From NCBI RefSeq assembly GCF_001483135.1, contig NZ_LNAL01000008.1:682001-746000 (forward strand): a stretch of DNA of 64,000 bases. The letters are read 5' to 3'. The stretch is from Solirubrum puertoriconensis. GTDB lineage: Bacteria > Bacteroidota > Bacteroidia > Cytophagales > Hymenobacteraceae. Made by a program: the position numbers and the translations under genes. Below the pieces are notes generated by a model. That model had not been told where the DNA came from and did not search any database. It saw only the letters and a program-made list of their open reading frames with translations. How positions within the stretch are numbered: the stretch's first letter is position 1; each line of letters opens with the position of its first letter. Shown piece after piece: positions 8,252 through 15,568 of the stretch.

Positions 8252-9214
8252 ATGCTTTACCGTCGAATCCTGTGGCTGGTGGTGTTATGTAGCCTCGTTG
8301 GCCAAGTACTGGCTCAGTCTGCACAGCCCAAGACAGGAGTAGCTGGCCGTGGCTACCAATACTTAATCAGCACGAACCGGCCAACTCCAGTGCGTTATAC
8401 TCGTACGCTGCGCCAAACTGGGGGTCGATACATCACCGTATACCGGATTTTGCATCCTCGTAGCGGTGCCCCAGCGCTTCTTATTACTGCCACGCACAAC
8501 CCTATCGATAAAACCATTCGCGTGGAGATTGAAGCGGCCGGCGGGGGGCTATTCACCCATATTAATACAGAAACTTTGGAATACGACGAGCCGCCACGTG
8601 GGGCGTTCGGATTTCGAGGAGCTGTGGGCGCACTTGGCGGACGAGCTATGCCCGACCAATTGGCGGTGCAGTTCCTCTCGGCCCAACACGAGCACATCAA
8701 GGTGCTGAGCGTGCTGGGCTTGCACGAAGACGACCACGAGTTTTGGGTGTTGGAGCCCGCTAGCCGGGTCATCGGCCAAGCGCGAGGACGAACGAACCCA
8801 GTTATGGAACGCCCGTCGACTGCGGGCTATCAGTCGCCCCCCAGCACCAAACTATCGCCTGCGCCTCATCGCGCCGAAGTGGATGAACCGACACCTGCAG
8901 CTGAGTACCTGGAATCAGATCCAAGCTATCCCGGCGGCAGTGATGGGCTCAGGGCTTTTCTGCGGGCAAACATTCGTTACCCCGACCCCGCCCGCCGGGC
9001 GGAGGTATCTGGTAAGGTCTTCGTGCTGTTGACCATCGATACAGTGGGCCGCGTGGCTGAGGCCCGGGTGAGCAAAGGCTTGCACCCTGCCTGCGACGCC
9101 GAGGCGCTACGGGTGACGAGCTTGCTTGAACCGTTTTCTCCGGGGCGGCTGCGTGGCAAACCGGTGGTCGCGCCGTATACGCTCGTGGTACCGTTTGTTC
9201 CGCTAGGCGATTAG
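8252..9214 (+). CDS. TonB C-terminal domain protein
   Basis: A 320-residue exported protein (signal peptide ILWLVVLCSLVGQVLAQ). The middle is unassigned. The last 100 residues form a TonB_C domain: YPGGSDGLRAFLRANIRYPDPARR, then GKVFVLLTIDTVGRVAEARV, then CDAEALRVTSLLEPFSPGRLRGKPV. There is no N-terminal membrane anchor apart from the signal peptide and no Pro-rich spanner, so it is unlikely to be a classical energy transducer. Backbone relatives of the same domain type occur at 45875-48375. It is divergent from the XRE gene and may be controlled by it. Confidence 0.8.
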   Translation: MLYRRILWLVVLCSLVGQVLAQSAQPKTGVAGRGYQYLISTNRPTPVRYTRTLRQTGGRYITVYRILHPRSGAPALLITATHNPIDKTIRVEIEAAGGGLFTHINTETLEYDEPPRGAFGFRGAVGALGGRAMPDQLAVQFLSAQHEHIKVLSVLGLHEDDHEFWVLEPASRVIGQARGRTNPVMERPSTAGYQSPPSTKLSPAPHRAEVDEPTPAAEYLESDPSYPGGSDGLRAFLRANIRYPDPARRAEVSGKVFVLLTIDTVGRVAEARVSKGLHPACDAEALRVTSLLEPFSPGRLRGKPVVAPYTLVVPFVPLGD

Positions 9215-9741
9215 CCGCTGCTCTACCGCAACCTGGCTCCTATATACGCGGCACCAGGCAATTTTTCCACTCCAAGTCATAAGCCTGCATGGGCGCTCGG
9301 CTGGGGCTATGGTACTCCTATCCCGTATGGTTGGAAGCTACCCAACGGAGGCGAAAGTAACAGTGCACGGAATCTAAGCTTGCACTGCTGCGGCTACGGT
9401 CACCGGTAAATAATGACTAATTGAAATGCCTAGCATCCAGTTGGAACAAGCAAAAGAAGCTTCTCTGGGCAAAAAACGCCTTATCAACCTATGGTTTACC
9501 TCTTCAGCACCTACTTGCGTATCCATGCAGTGCCCCCGTTTAAGGAGACATTGCTCATATACAATTTTCAATAAGATCTCATCACCCTGCAAGAGACACA
9601 TTATCATTCAGGGTTCCCGAAATAGCTGAGGAGCAATGCTTCACTTGGGTGATATGAATTTGTTCGAAAGAAGCTGTCCCAGGAGTTTTGGTAGCCAGCG
9701 CCTCGGGTGCATACCAAACTACTGAGATGCTTAGCGAGACA

Positions 9742-9756
9742 GTTAAATAATTTAAC
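9742..9756. repeat. 15-bp palindrome, copy D
   Basis: GTTAAATAATTTAAC, identical to copy C but 2 kb away, in a stretch without genes. Confidence 0.65.
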
Positions 9757-9924
9757 GCGTAACGGTGTTTGGTGCTCTGCGCTACTGTATCCTGACAGCA
9801 AACTGGACTAGTTGCTTACCGTAGCACAGCTGGGAGATGATTATTCAGAAACGCATTTGCAATTCGCCACAGTTGCCCATAATGTCCCAATTGGCTTCCC
9901 CCATCGGGAATAAAGATTTTAACG

Positions 9925-9952
9925 AAAAACCTCTTCTATATATAAAAAGAGG
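9925..9952 (-). terminator. Rho-independent terminator of the 9998-11551 operon
   Basis: CCTCTT (9930-9935) pairs with AAGAGG (9947-9952) around an AT-rich loop, followed on the minus strand by a run of five T. It lies 45 bp after the ImmA-type gene's stop. Confidence 0.6.
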
Positions 9953-9997
9953 CCCTTTTGCAAAATCAGTGGCAAATTTAGTGGCAACAACAGACAC

Positions 9998-11047
9998 TCA
10001 TTTGCTTCGCCTTTTACGCTTCTCAGGCTTTCGCACCAACTCGATTGCTCGCTTCTGAACGTACACTTTAAAGTCTGGGTGAGCAATAAAATTTGCTAGT
10101 TCATCTCGGTTATGAAAGCGTTGAAAGCTTATAGCAATTAGGCTTTCAACGCTATATTTCGTGGTCTTAGCCCGCTTAAGCTCACCATTTGCAGCAGCAA
10201 TTATACCGTTTACTGATAATCGGAAATCTATTTCCCCAGGTGGTGGGTTGATATCCATAATGATATTCTCCAGTACCTCCCGCCAATTTCTGTTATCATC
10301 AGGAGCTACTTCTATGATAGAGGGCAGTATCCACCAATGGAAAGTTGTTCCACCTAAGCGCCAAGAGAATTTTGCCTTACAATAAGGGAAGTAGCAATTA
10401 GGTATAAACTCTTCAAGGAACATCTCGCCTTTGGTTAAAGCGTAAGCATGAGTTCCTATTGTACGCCCACTATACTGAACCATTGAATCTTCAGCACAAT
10501 AGACTATGTGCGGGGGTAAAAATGACTCTAGTCTATAGGCTGCGGCTTGAGGCGAAACACCGCAGTGCAGTGTCACAACTTCATGTAACCTAGCTAAATC
10601 GGGCAGCTCGTTTATTTGCTCAAGGACCCAATCCCTAGGCATCAAAAGCTCTGCTGCAAAGCGATTCGCCTCGTTCTCAATACCCCAGTAAGCTTGAGAT
10701 GCCTCGTAAATGGACTCTGGTATAACAAAGCTATTTGCGTTATCAGCTATAAGGGTTCCTATATGCCAAGGAATAATAATATGGCCCAATTCATGAGCCA
10801 TTGTAAAATTCTGCCGAGTAGCTGGTTTATTTCTATTTACAACTACTGTTGGAGTTTTTCCTGGCACTTTAATATGCAATGAAACACCATCAACATTGGG
10901 TATATCATCGAATAAAACAGTAGCATACTTTTCTAACAATGCTCGCATGTCAAAAGGCGGTTTCAATCCATGCCTCTTCAGAATTTTGCGAGCCAACTTT
11001 ATTTCAGGAGCATCATCTAATCCATTAGATGCTTTTGCTTCAGCCAT
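9998..11047 (-). CDS. ImmA/IrrE family zinc metallopeptidase
   Basis: A 349-residue protein with the zincin motif MAHELGH (H85, E86, H89) and the downstream Glu ligand in NEANRFAAELLMP (about residue 126), the ImmA/IrrE signature. These proteases typically cleave a partner repressor or antitoxin in response to a signal. The last 200 residues are an extra region I do not recognise, ending in a basic tail (RKPEKRKRRSK). Its ATG lies 31 bp inside the previous gene, which implies coupled translation. Being last in a three-gene unit headed by an E3-like RNase, it may control that module; this is inference. Confidence 0.88.
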   Translation of the reverse strand: MAEAKASNGLDDAPEIKLARKILKRHGLKPPFDMRALLEKYATVLFDDIPNVDGVSLHIKVPGKTPTVVVNRNKPATRQNFTMAHELGHIIIPWHIGTLIADNANSFVIPESIYEASQAYWGIENEANRFAAELLMPRDWVLEQINELPDLARLHEVVTLHCGVSPQAAAYRLESFLPPHIVYCAEDSMVQYSGRTIGTHAYALTKGEMFLEEFIPNCYFPYCKAKFSWRLGGTTFHWWILPSIIEVAPDDNRNWREVLENIIMDINPPPGEIDFRLSVNGIIAAANGELKRAKTTKYSVESLIAISFQRFHNRDELANFIAHPDFKVYVQKRAIELVRKPEKRKRRSK

Positions 11048-11328
11048 TCTTGTAGCTCCAATGCTTTATCGATACTTCCGGATCGAGCTGCCATGGACAT
11101 AAAAGTACGCGAGAGTATCTCGCCTACTGGTTTATCCTCCTTATGAGCAGTCACGAGGAAAGGCAGAATTTCTGGTTTTTCTACCCATAGAAGGTATTCC
11201 CTCTCGGTCAAACCAAGATATTCATGAAGAGGCTCTTCACTATCGCTATCGTGCCATTGATCGATGAAGTCATCGATTTCATCGAGAAAGGCGTCGCCGT
11301 TAAGACAGCTTTGCACGAAGTTATACAT
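11017..11328 (-). CDS. Small acidic protein, putative antitoxin/immunity to E3-like RNase
   Basis: A 103-residue acidic protein (MYNFVQSCLNGDAFLDEIDDFIDQW, then LHEYLGLTEREYLLWVEKPEILP). The segment with Tyr-Leu-Gly-Leu-Thr-x-x-Glu-Tyr and Trp-Val-Glu-Lys-Pro resembles small proteins often found in toxin-antitoxin and phage-repressor loci, but I cannot name the family. Its ATG overlaps the toxin stop in ATGTATAA (8 bp), and its end overlaps the ImmA-type gene by 31 bp, so the three are translationally coupled. Acidity and position next to a basic RNase suggest an inhibitor. There is no similarity to colicin Im3 that I can see. Confidence 0.65.
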   Translation of the reverse strand: MYNFVQSCLNGDAFLDEIDDFIDQWHDSDSEEPLHEYLGLTEREYLLWVEKPEILPFLVTAHKEDKPVGEILSRTFMSMAARSGSIDKALELQEWLKQKHLMD

Positions 11329-11551
11329 CGATGGTTCTTCCTTTAACTGGACCTTTGATTGCGTTTCCTTGAGGATCAAGTACGGCTATGTGCTTTCCTC
11401 GTTTGTTAAAAACCTCTATTTCTCCGTGCAGTGAATCCCATGTGTAAATTCTATCTCCGGACTCAGAGCGCCAACGCTTTTGTCCAGATATGGCTCCACA
11501 AGAAATACATTTATCAAGAAAAGAGGGCTTGGGTATTGGTTTTCCTGCCAA
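11321..11551 (-). CDS. Stand-alone colicin E3-type ribosome-inactivating RNase domain
   Basis: A 76-residue frame whose last 45 residues match the cytotoxic domain of colicin E3, which cuts 16S rRNA in the decoding site. In RIYTWDSLHGEIEVF, D39, H42 and E46 align with the E3 catalytic Asp510, His513 and Glu517. In KGPVKGRTIDV, R72 aligns with Arg545, with a loop two residues shorter. A CxxC pair lies at residues 15-18. No ATG exists: a TTG at 11551 is the only start, and an in-frame TAG lies four codons before it. It is either a compact toxin with a weak start or the detached tip of a larger polymorphic toxin. A resolvase gene ends 63 bp upstream. Confidence 0.75.
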   Translation of the reverse strand: MAGKPIPKPSFLDKCISCGAISGQKRWRSESGDRIYTWDSLHGEIEVFNKRGKHIAVLDPQGNAIKGPVKGRTIDV

Positions 11552-11614
11552 GTGACTAGCCTACATGCAATAGTAACACAAAAACTTTCTAATAAATTTA
11601 GAAATTGCCCAAAG

Positions 11615-12217
11615 TTATTGCTTTTCCGCGCTTCCGCTAATAGCAATAACGTACTTTCCTACAGCTGACTTGCTGATGTTCAGCTCAGCGGCAATAGCAC
11701 GTACTGACCTTCCGCTAGCACGAAGTTCCTTGATCTTATCCTGCGTGGCCACCGGCACGGCCGCACGCCCGAGCACCACACCTTCCTTCTTCTTCCGCGC
11801 CAGCGCCGCCTTGGTGTTCTCCGAAATCTTGATCAGGTCCTGCGCCGCGATGGTGGCCAGCATCGAGACGATGACGTCGCCCCATGGCCCGAGGCTGTTC
11901 AGGTACGGCTCCGTGTAGGACTTGAAGTCTACGCCGTGCTCCTTCAGCTCCTTCAGGTACTTGAGCGTGGGCAGGGCGCCTTCGCGGCTGAAGCGGTCCA
12001 GGCGCCAGAACACCACCAGGTCGAAGCGCTTCTGGTAGGCCTCGAGCAGGAAGGCCTGGAAGTTGGCCCGCGAAGCCTTGCCGCCGCTGGCCTCGTCGGT
12101 GAACACCTTATATAGAGTGCCGTGCTGCTCGGCAAAATCGCGCAGCAGTAGAAGCTGGTTCTCCGGATCCTGACCCTTGTCCTTGGTCGACACACGGGCG
12201 TAGATAGCTACTCTCAT
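11615..12217 (-). CDS. Serine recombinase (resolvase family)
   Basis: A 200-residue resolvase with the catalytic motif YARVST (R8, S10), the conserved FWRLDRFSR segment, and a C-terminal helix-turn-helix (SVRAIAAELNISKSAVGKY). This is the full domain order of small resolvases/invertases. It starts within the last codon of the upstream gene (ATGA overlap at 12214-12217), so the two are one transcript. A dyad with an additional half-site lies upstream (13076-13172) and may be its recombination site. It is A+T-poorer than the toxin module downstream, suggesting separate origins. Confidence 0.93.
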   Translation of the reverse strand: MRVAIYARVSTKDKGQDPENQLLLLRDFAEQHGTLYKVFTDEASGGKASRANFQAFLLEAYQKRFDLVVFWRLDRFSREGALPTLKYLKELKEHGVDFKSYTEPYLNSLGPWGDVIVSMLATIAAQDLIKISENTKAALARKKKEGVVLGRAAVPVATQDKIKELRASGRSVRAIAAELNISKSAVGKYVIAISGSAEKQ

Positions 12218-13029
12218 TTTGTGGAATCCTTACCAAGAAATTGATGAGCCTGTGCTATGGCTTTTCTTGCCTCGTCCATTCTCTGTTCCCGTGCCTTTTT
12301 CTCAATATGCTCTTCTAAAATGATCTCTATACCGACCTTTATTGCATCAAAATGGTGTAGGCATTCTTGTTCCGACAATTCATGAATGCCTTTGCTCAGA
12401 ATGCTATACATAACCCTGCTTTCAACAAGAAAGCCTGGTAAGTACGCTTCCAGAAGCAAGATCTTGTCATTCATCTTGGCTTTCATATATACCTCCTCAT
12501 CCCAGTTCTGGCTTTTCAGTGCTTCCTGATGGGCCTCTTCTATCAAGCGCTCAAATATTCTGCGTAGATAAACGAACGAGCCTATACCGACGCCGTGGGC
12601 CTTTAAACCAATGGCTTTACTGAATTCAGTAGCATGCTCTTTACTTAATGCGCGCTGATAGCGCTTTACTGCAGATTGCTCATAAGTTGCCATTGAGGGG
12701 TATTGGCCCACCTTCATAAACTCACGTGCTGCTGCGTCATAGATGTAGTAAAAACGAACGACATCGGCGTATCGCTTACATGTCAGATCAACATGGAAGT
12801 AGCCTCCTTCATCTACAAGGCTATCCACAAAGCCATGGTCATTATTGCCCCTGCAGGTATAAGTAGTGATTAAGCTTCGGTAAGGATTGTACCCGTCTAC
12901 AGCAGTTTCAGAAAATGAGCTTCCGCAGGTGAGTAGTAGGAGGAACACTTCGGAGTTAGCGTCAGTCACCTGAACCTTGGTGTAGATTGGAAGTTTGAAT
13001 AAAAAATCTTCAAATGTTGCGTACTGCAT
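12214..13029 (-). CDS. Uncharacterised helical protein paired with resolvase
   Basis: A 271-residue protein from the ATG at 13029; a GTG at 13059 could add ten residues. I do not recognise residues 1-110. The C-terminal half is helical with GIGSFVYLRRIFERLIEEAH and YSILSKGIHELSEQE, a pattern reminiscent of HEPN-type helical bundles, but no clear RxxxxH motif can be asserted. It overlaps the resolvase by 4 bp, so they form an operon. It may be a partner of the recombinase or unrelated defence cargo; the function is unknown. Confidence 0.65.
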   Translation of the reverse strand: MQYATFEDFLFKLPIYTKVQVTDANSEVFLLLLTCGSSFSETAVDGYNPYRSLITTYTCRGNNDHGFVDSLVDEGGYFHVDLTCKRYADVVRFYYIYDAAAREFMKVGQYPSMATYEQSAVKRYQRALSKEHATEFSKAIGLKAHGVGIGSFVYLRRIFERLIEEAHQEALKSQNWDEEVYMKAKMNDKILLLEAYLPGFLVESRVMYSILSKGIHELSEQECLHHFDAIKVGIEIILEEHIEKKAREQRMDEARKAIAQAHQFLGKDSTK

Positions 13030-13075
13030 GACTTTCGACAAAGAATTACAACGGTGCACTAAGCTATTAAAACCC

Positions 13076-13101
13076 GTCCGTTAAACGGTCGTTTTACGGA
13101 C
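13076..13101. promoter_or_regulatory. Dyad upstream of resolvase operon (possible res/operator)
   Basis: GTCCGTTAAACG and CGTTTTACGGAC form an inverted repeat with one mismatch and a 2-bp centre, 47 bp before the first gene of the resolvase operon. A further half-site, TTTTACGGAC, lies at 13163-13172. A dyad with additional half-sites is what resolvase res sites look like; an operator is equally possible. Confidence 0.5.
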
Positions 13102-13396
13102 AAAGCACTAAGGCCCAAATAGAGCCATCGGAGGCATTTCCATTGGGGTGTTCCAAGAGGCCTTTTACGGACACCTATTTGTGGGCCTAAGAAGGTTAGA
13201 GTCTTGCGGGTAAGATCCCGATCCGGCACCCACTAATCTGCAGGGCTGTTAATGCTTACCCTAGCTGTATTGCCTGGGCGTTCTAGCAAGATCACTGTAC
13301 TATTTCATTGTTCTTACCCCCTCTAGCAAGATAAAACAGCTATTTCTATCGCTGCTTCATATACTACCCTTTGCAGTCGTTGCGCTGCTCCCCTAG

Positions 13397-13717
13397 GTCC
13401 GGCCGCGAGTTTGCTCGTCAACAGGGCGCAGACCGGCGCGAGGGCCGTACGCAACCGAGCGGGTAAACCCGAATCCGGATGCGGTGCTGTCGGTGGAGTC
13501 ATTGGCAGAGTTTCGTTCCTGTTACCGCCAATGGCTGGCTCACCTGGAAGCGCACCACAAGCAAGCCTCGCTCATCCATGTTTTTTCCGCCGTGCCAACG
13601 TCGGTTGCGCTGGCGCTCGGCGCAGACCTCATGCTAGACGCCCAGCCGGAATAACAGGTCTACGACCGCATGCCATGCGAGTTTGCGTCCACTCTATCAA
13701 TCAATAAACGCAAGTAA
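13397..13717 (+). pseudogene. Decayed SAVED-domain gene (CBASS-type sensor), C-terminal part
   Basis: One frame runs from 13397 to the TAA at 13715 with a single internal stop at 13652-13654 and no usable start. It reads LSVESLAEFRSCYRQWLAHL, then LIHVFSAVPTSVALALGADLM, then (after the stop) QVYDRMPCEFASTLSIN. The His-x-Phe-x-Ala-x-Pro segment, the Ala-Leu-Gly helix, Val-Tyr-Asp-Arg and a terminal Thr-Leu-x-Ile-Asn match the end of SAVED domains, which bind cyclic oligonucleotides in CBASS effectors. Neither effector domain nor cyclase is nearby, so this is a remnant. The match is from memory of the family pattern. Confidence 0.5.
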
Positions 13718-13786
13718 TACCTCGCTATTTTTCAACACAGCTGTTATGGTTTTTTCACCCGCAGCAATCTGAACCAAACTAAGTAA

Positions 13787-13957
13787 CGCTACGCCTTGAC
13801 CGCCAAGGAGGAAGGCGATAACCCCAACGTGACTAGCTTGTCCGACAACGCCATGCTGGACCGGCAACAAGGATACAAGATGCTGGGATTCATCAACGGC
13901 CTTGCTCGCGCCTCCAACTGGATAGGCAAAGCACCGGGCAGAAAACGAAGCGCTTAA
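13787..13957 (+). pseudogene. Unidentified coding remnant
   Basis: A 56-codon frame between a TAA and a TAA, without a start codon, has protein-like composition (NPNVTSLSDNAMLDRQQGYK, then LGFINGLARASNW). I do not recognise it. It lies in a decayed zone between the SAVED remnant and the displaced RHS fragment. Confidence 0.25.
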
Positions 13958-14061
13958 TCCGCGAAAGCCTGCCCTGCGACATCCGGAGCCGCTATAAGTA
14001 TGGCAATGGTTAGTCGATAATTGGGCCAAGTATCAATAGAACCGTTTGTCAGAGTTTGATA

Positions 14062-14095
14062 GGGGCGCGGCAGGACTGCTGCGCCCCTTATCTTT
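14062..14095. terminator. GC-rich hairpin with T-rich tail
   Basis: GGGGCGCGGCAG (14062-14073) pairs with CTGCTGCGCCCC (14076-14087) with one mismatch, followed by TTATCTTTT. It is a terminator-like structure in the decayed zone; which transcript it served is unclear. Confidence 0.45.
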
Positions 14096-14288
14096 TCTGT
14101 TTGCATCCCAAGACATCGGTCCGGGTGCTGCGGCGTCCTAGTTTCCTGCCGATGCCGCTCGGCCGTGGGGGCTGCGCCCGTGCGCGTCTGCCGGTGCGCC
14201 AACAGCTCGATAGCTTAGACCAGCTCCTGGCCTATCGGGCCCAACTCTACCAGCGGATAGCGCACCTGGATTGTCTCGTCTTGCGCCT

Positions 14289-15297
14289 TCAACTCCTGCT
14301 GAACCGGACGAGGCCGGTTTTGGCCTGCTTCAGCTGCTTACTCTCGTTGGCCACATATGCCACCACATAGCCCGCCTGCTTGGCTATAATCTCCGCCGTG
14401 AGCGGGGTAACCGCCTGCTCCACCAGGTTGGAGTCGGCGCAGAACACGAGCAGGCGCACGTACGCGCGCGGCACCGCCGGGTCCGGGTGCGTTAATGGCT
14501 CGGCCAAGGCTAGGCCTAGGCTGAGCAAGGGCAGCACGCGCGGCCGCCTGCTCCCTCCCTCCCCGGTCACCGCCGGGGCCGGCTGCTGCTGCACGAGCGC
14601 GTTGACGAAGCCGGCCAGCACGAAGTTCCAGTTATGCTGCACGGGTTGGTCGTAGAGCAACTGGGCCGTGATGCGCACCCGGTCGCCCTTGGCCACGCTT
14701 ACCTGCTTGAGCGCAGCGACCGGGGCCGGGTCCGCGGTGCCGGCCGTCAGCCGGGCCACCCCGTCGCCGCGGAAACTAAACTGCAGCGGCACTTGGTGGC
14801 GCACGGGCGGTGAAACCGAGACGGAGTCAAACAGATGCTTTTCCCGCTCGTAGCCGTCAGGATCTGTGGCAAAGTCAAATCCGGCTTCGTAGCGCCGCGT
14901 CTCGCCGCGCTTGACGGCGGCGCGCAAATTGCCCAGGTGGTCCTTCAGCGTGTACTCGTGCACGTAGCGGGCGGGCAGCACCTGCCCCGCCGCGTCGCGC
15001 TGCACGAAGCGCAGCACCCGCCCGTCGGCGTGCGAAAGCCAGCGCAGCGAGTCGCCTTCGTACTGCCACGCGCCCAGGTAGTCGGTTTGCACCGGGTCCT
15101 TGACCTTAGCGTAGGCCAGCTTGGCGACTTTCTGGCCGGCGGCCGTGTAGCGGAACTGCAGCGAGTCGCCCGAGGTCCAAACGATGCTCTGCGGCAGGCG
15201 CAGGTAGTTGTAGCGGATGCGCGCGATGCCCTTGTTGCGGTCGCTGGTCAGCGAGCCCGCCGCGTCATATCTGTAGTCCGGGTTTTTATCTCGTTTT
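14289..15297 (-). pseudogene. Displaced RHS core fragment (paralogue of the main RHS gene)
   Basis: The frame runs about 335 codons with no start of its own; a GTG at 15092 is the first internal option. It is a diverged copy of the RHS core in the large gene upstream. From Asn-Pro-Asp-Tyr the two run in parallel through YDAAGSL, SDRNKGIARIRYN, LQFRYTAAGQKVAKL, QTDYLGAWQYEGDSLRW and EYTLKDHLGNLRAAV, then drift apart, ending shortly after YVANES in 16 unrelated residues. It has no toxin tip. Such displaced core fragments after a toxin/immunity pair are typical of RHS loci that have swapped their C-terminal cassette. The other end appears cut by later rearrangement. Confidence 0.8.
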
Positions 15298-15307
15298 TGA
15301 TCAGAAT

Positions 15308-15568
15308 TTATTCGAAAGCAGCATCTGTTATTAGGTCAATCAAACGCTCAAGTTCATATCCAATTTGGTTGATAGAAGAATTGTTCTCTATTCCTCGGGA
15401 CATTAGTTCATCAGTTAACATATCGACAATATTAAGAAAATCATTTTGGGTGCCTTCAAGCAGTAACTGTTTACCTGCAGGAATTACCGTAAGATTGACT
15501 CTGTTTTCTAAGTCAATCCAACGATTTAAAGATTTAAAATCTTCTTTAGAAATTAATATCTGTCTCAT
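15308..15568 (-). CDS. Putative immunity protein for RHS toxin tip
   Basis: An 86-residue, acidic, soluble helical protein (MRQILISKEDFKSLNRWIDL, then LLLEGTQNDFLNIVDMLTDEL). Its ATG overlaps the toxin gene's stop by 4 bp (15565-15568), the standard arrangement for an RHS immunity gene. Its base composition is A+T-rich like the toxin tip and unlike the very GC-rich RHS core, so tip and immunity probably arrived together. I do not recognise the family; the role is inferred from position, size and charge. Confidence 0.7.
   Translation of the reverse strand: MRQILISKEDFKSLNRWIDLENRVNLTVIPAGKQLLLEGTQNDFLNIVDMLTDELMSRGIENNSSINQIGYELERLIDLITDAAFE

Larger units (their letters stand above)
9215..9997. 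other. Gene-free 780-bp stretch
   Basis: No frame here has convincing protein character. It contains palindrome copy D (9742-9756) and, at its right edge, the terminator of the ImmA-type gene (9925-9952). Confidence 0.4.

Noticed and set aside
11416-11646. 76-codon minus-strand frame overlapping the E3-type toxin
   Set aside because: It is a shifted frame over the toxin and the resolvase end; the toxin frame has clear catalytic residues.
13411-13707. A 98-codon plus-strand frame starting at 13411
   Set aside because: It lies in a different frame from the SAVED-like remnant and has no protein character.
14056-14370. Plus-strand frame with QLDSLDQLLAYRAQLYQRI, resembling an IS110-type transposase middle region
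   Set aside because: Only a short stretch is suggestive, no start, catalytic region or IS ends are visible, and part overlaps the RHS fragment; not enough to call a mobile element.
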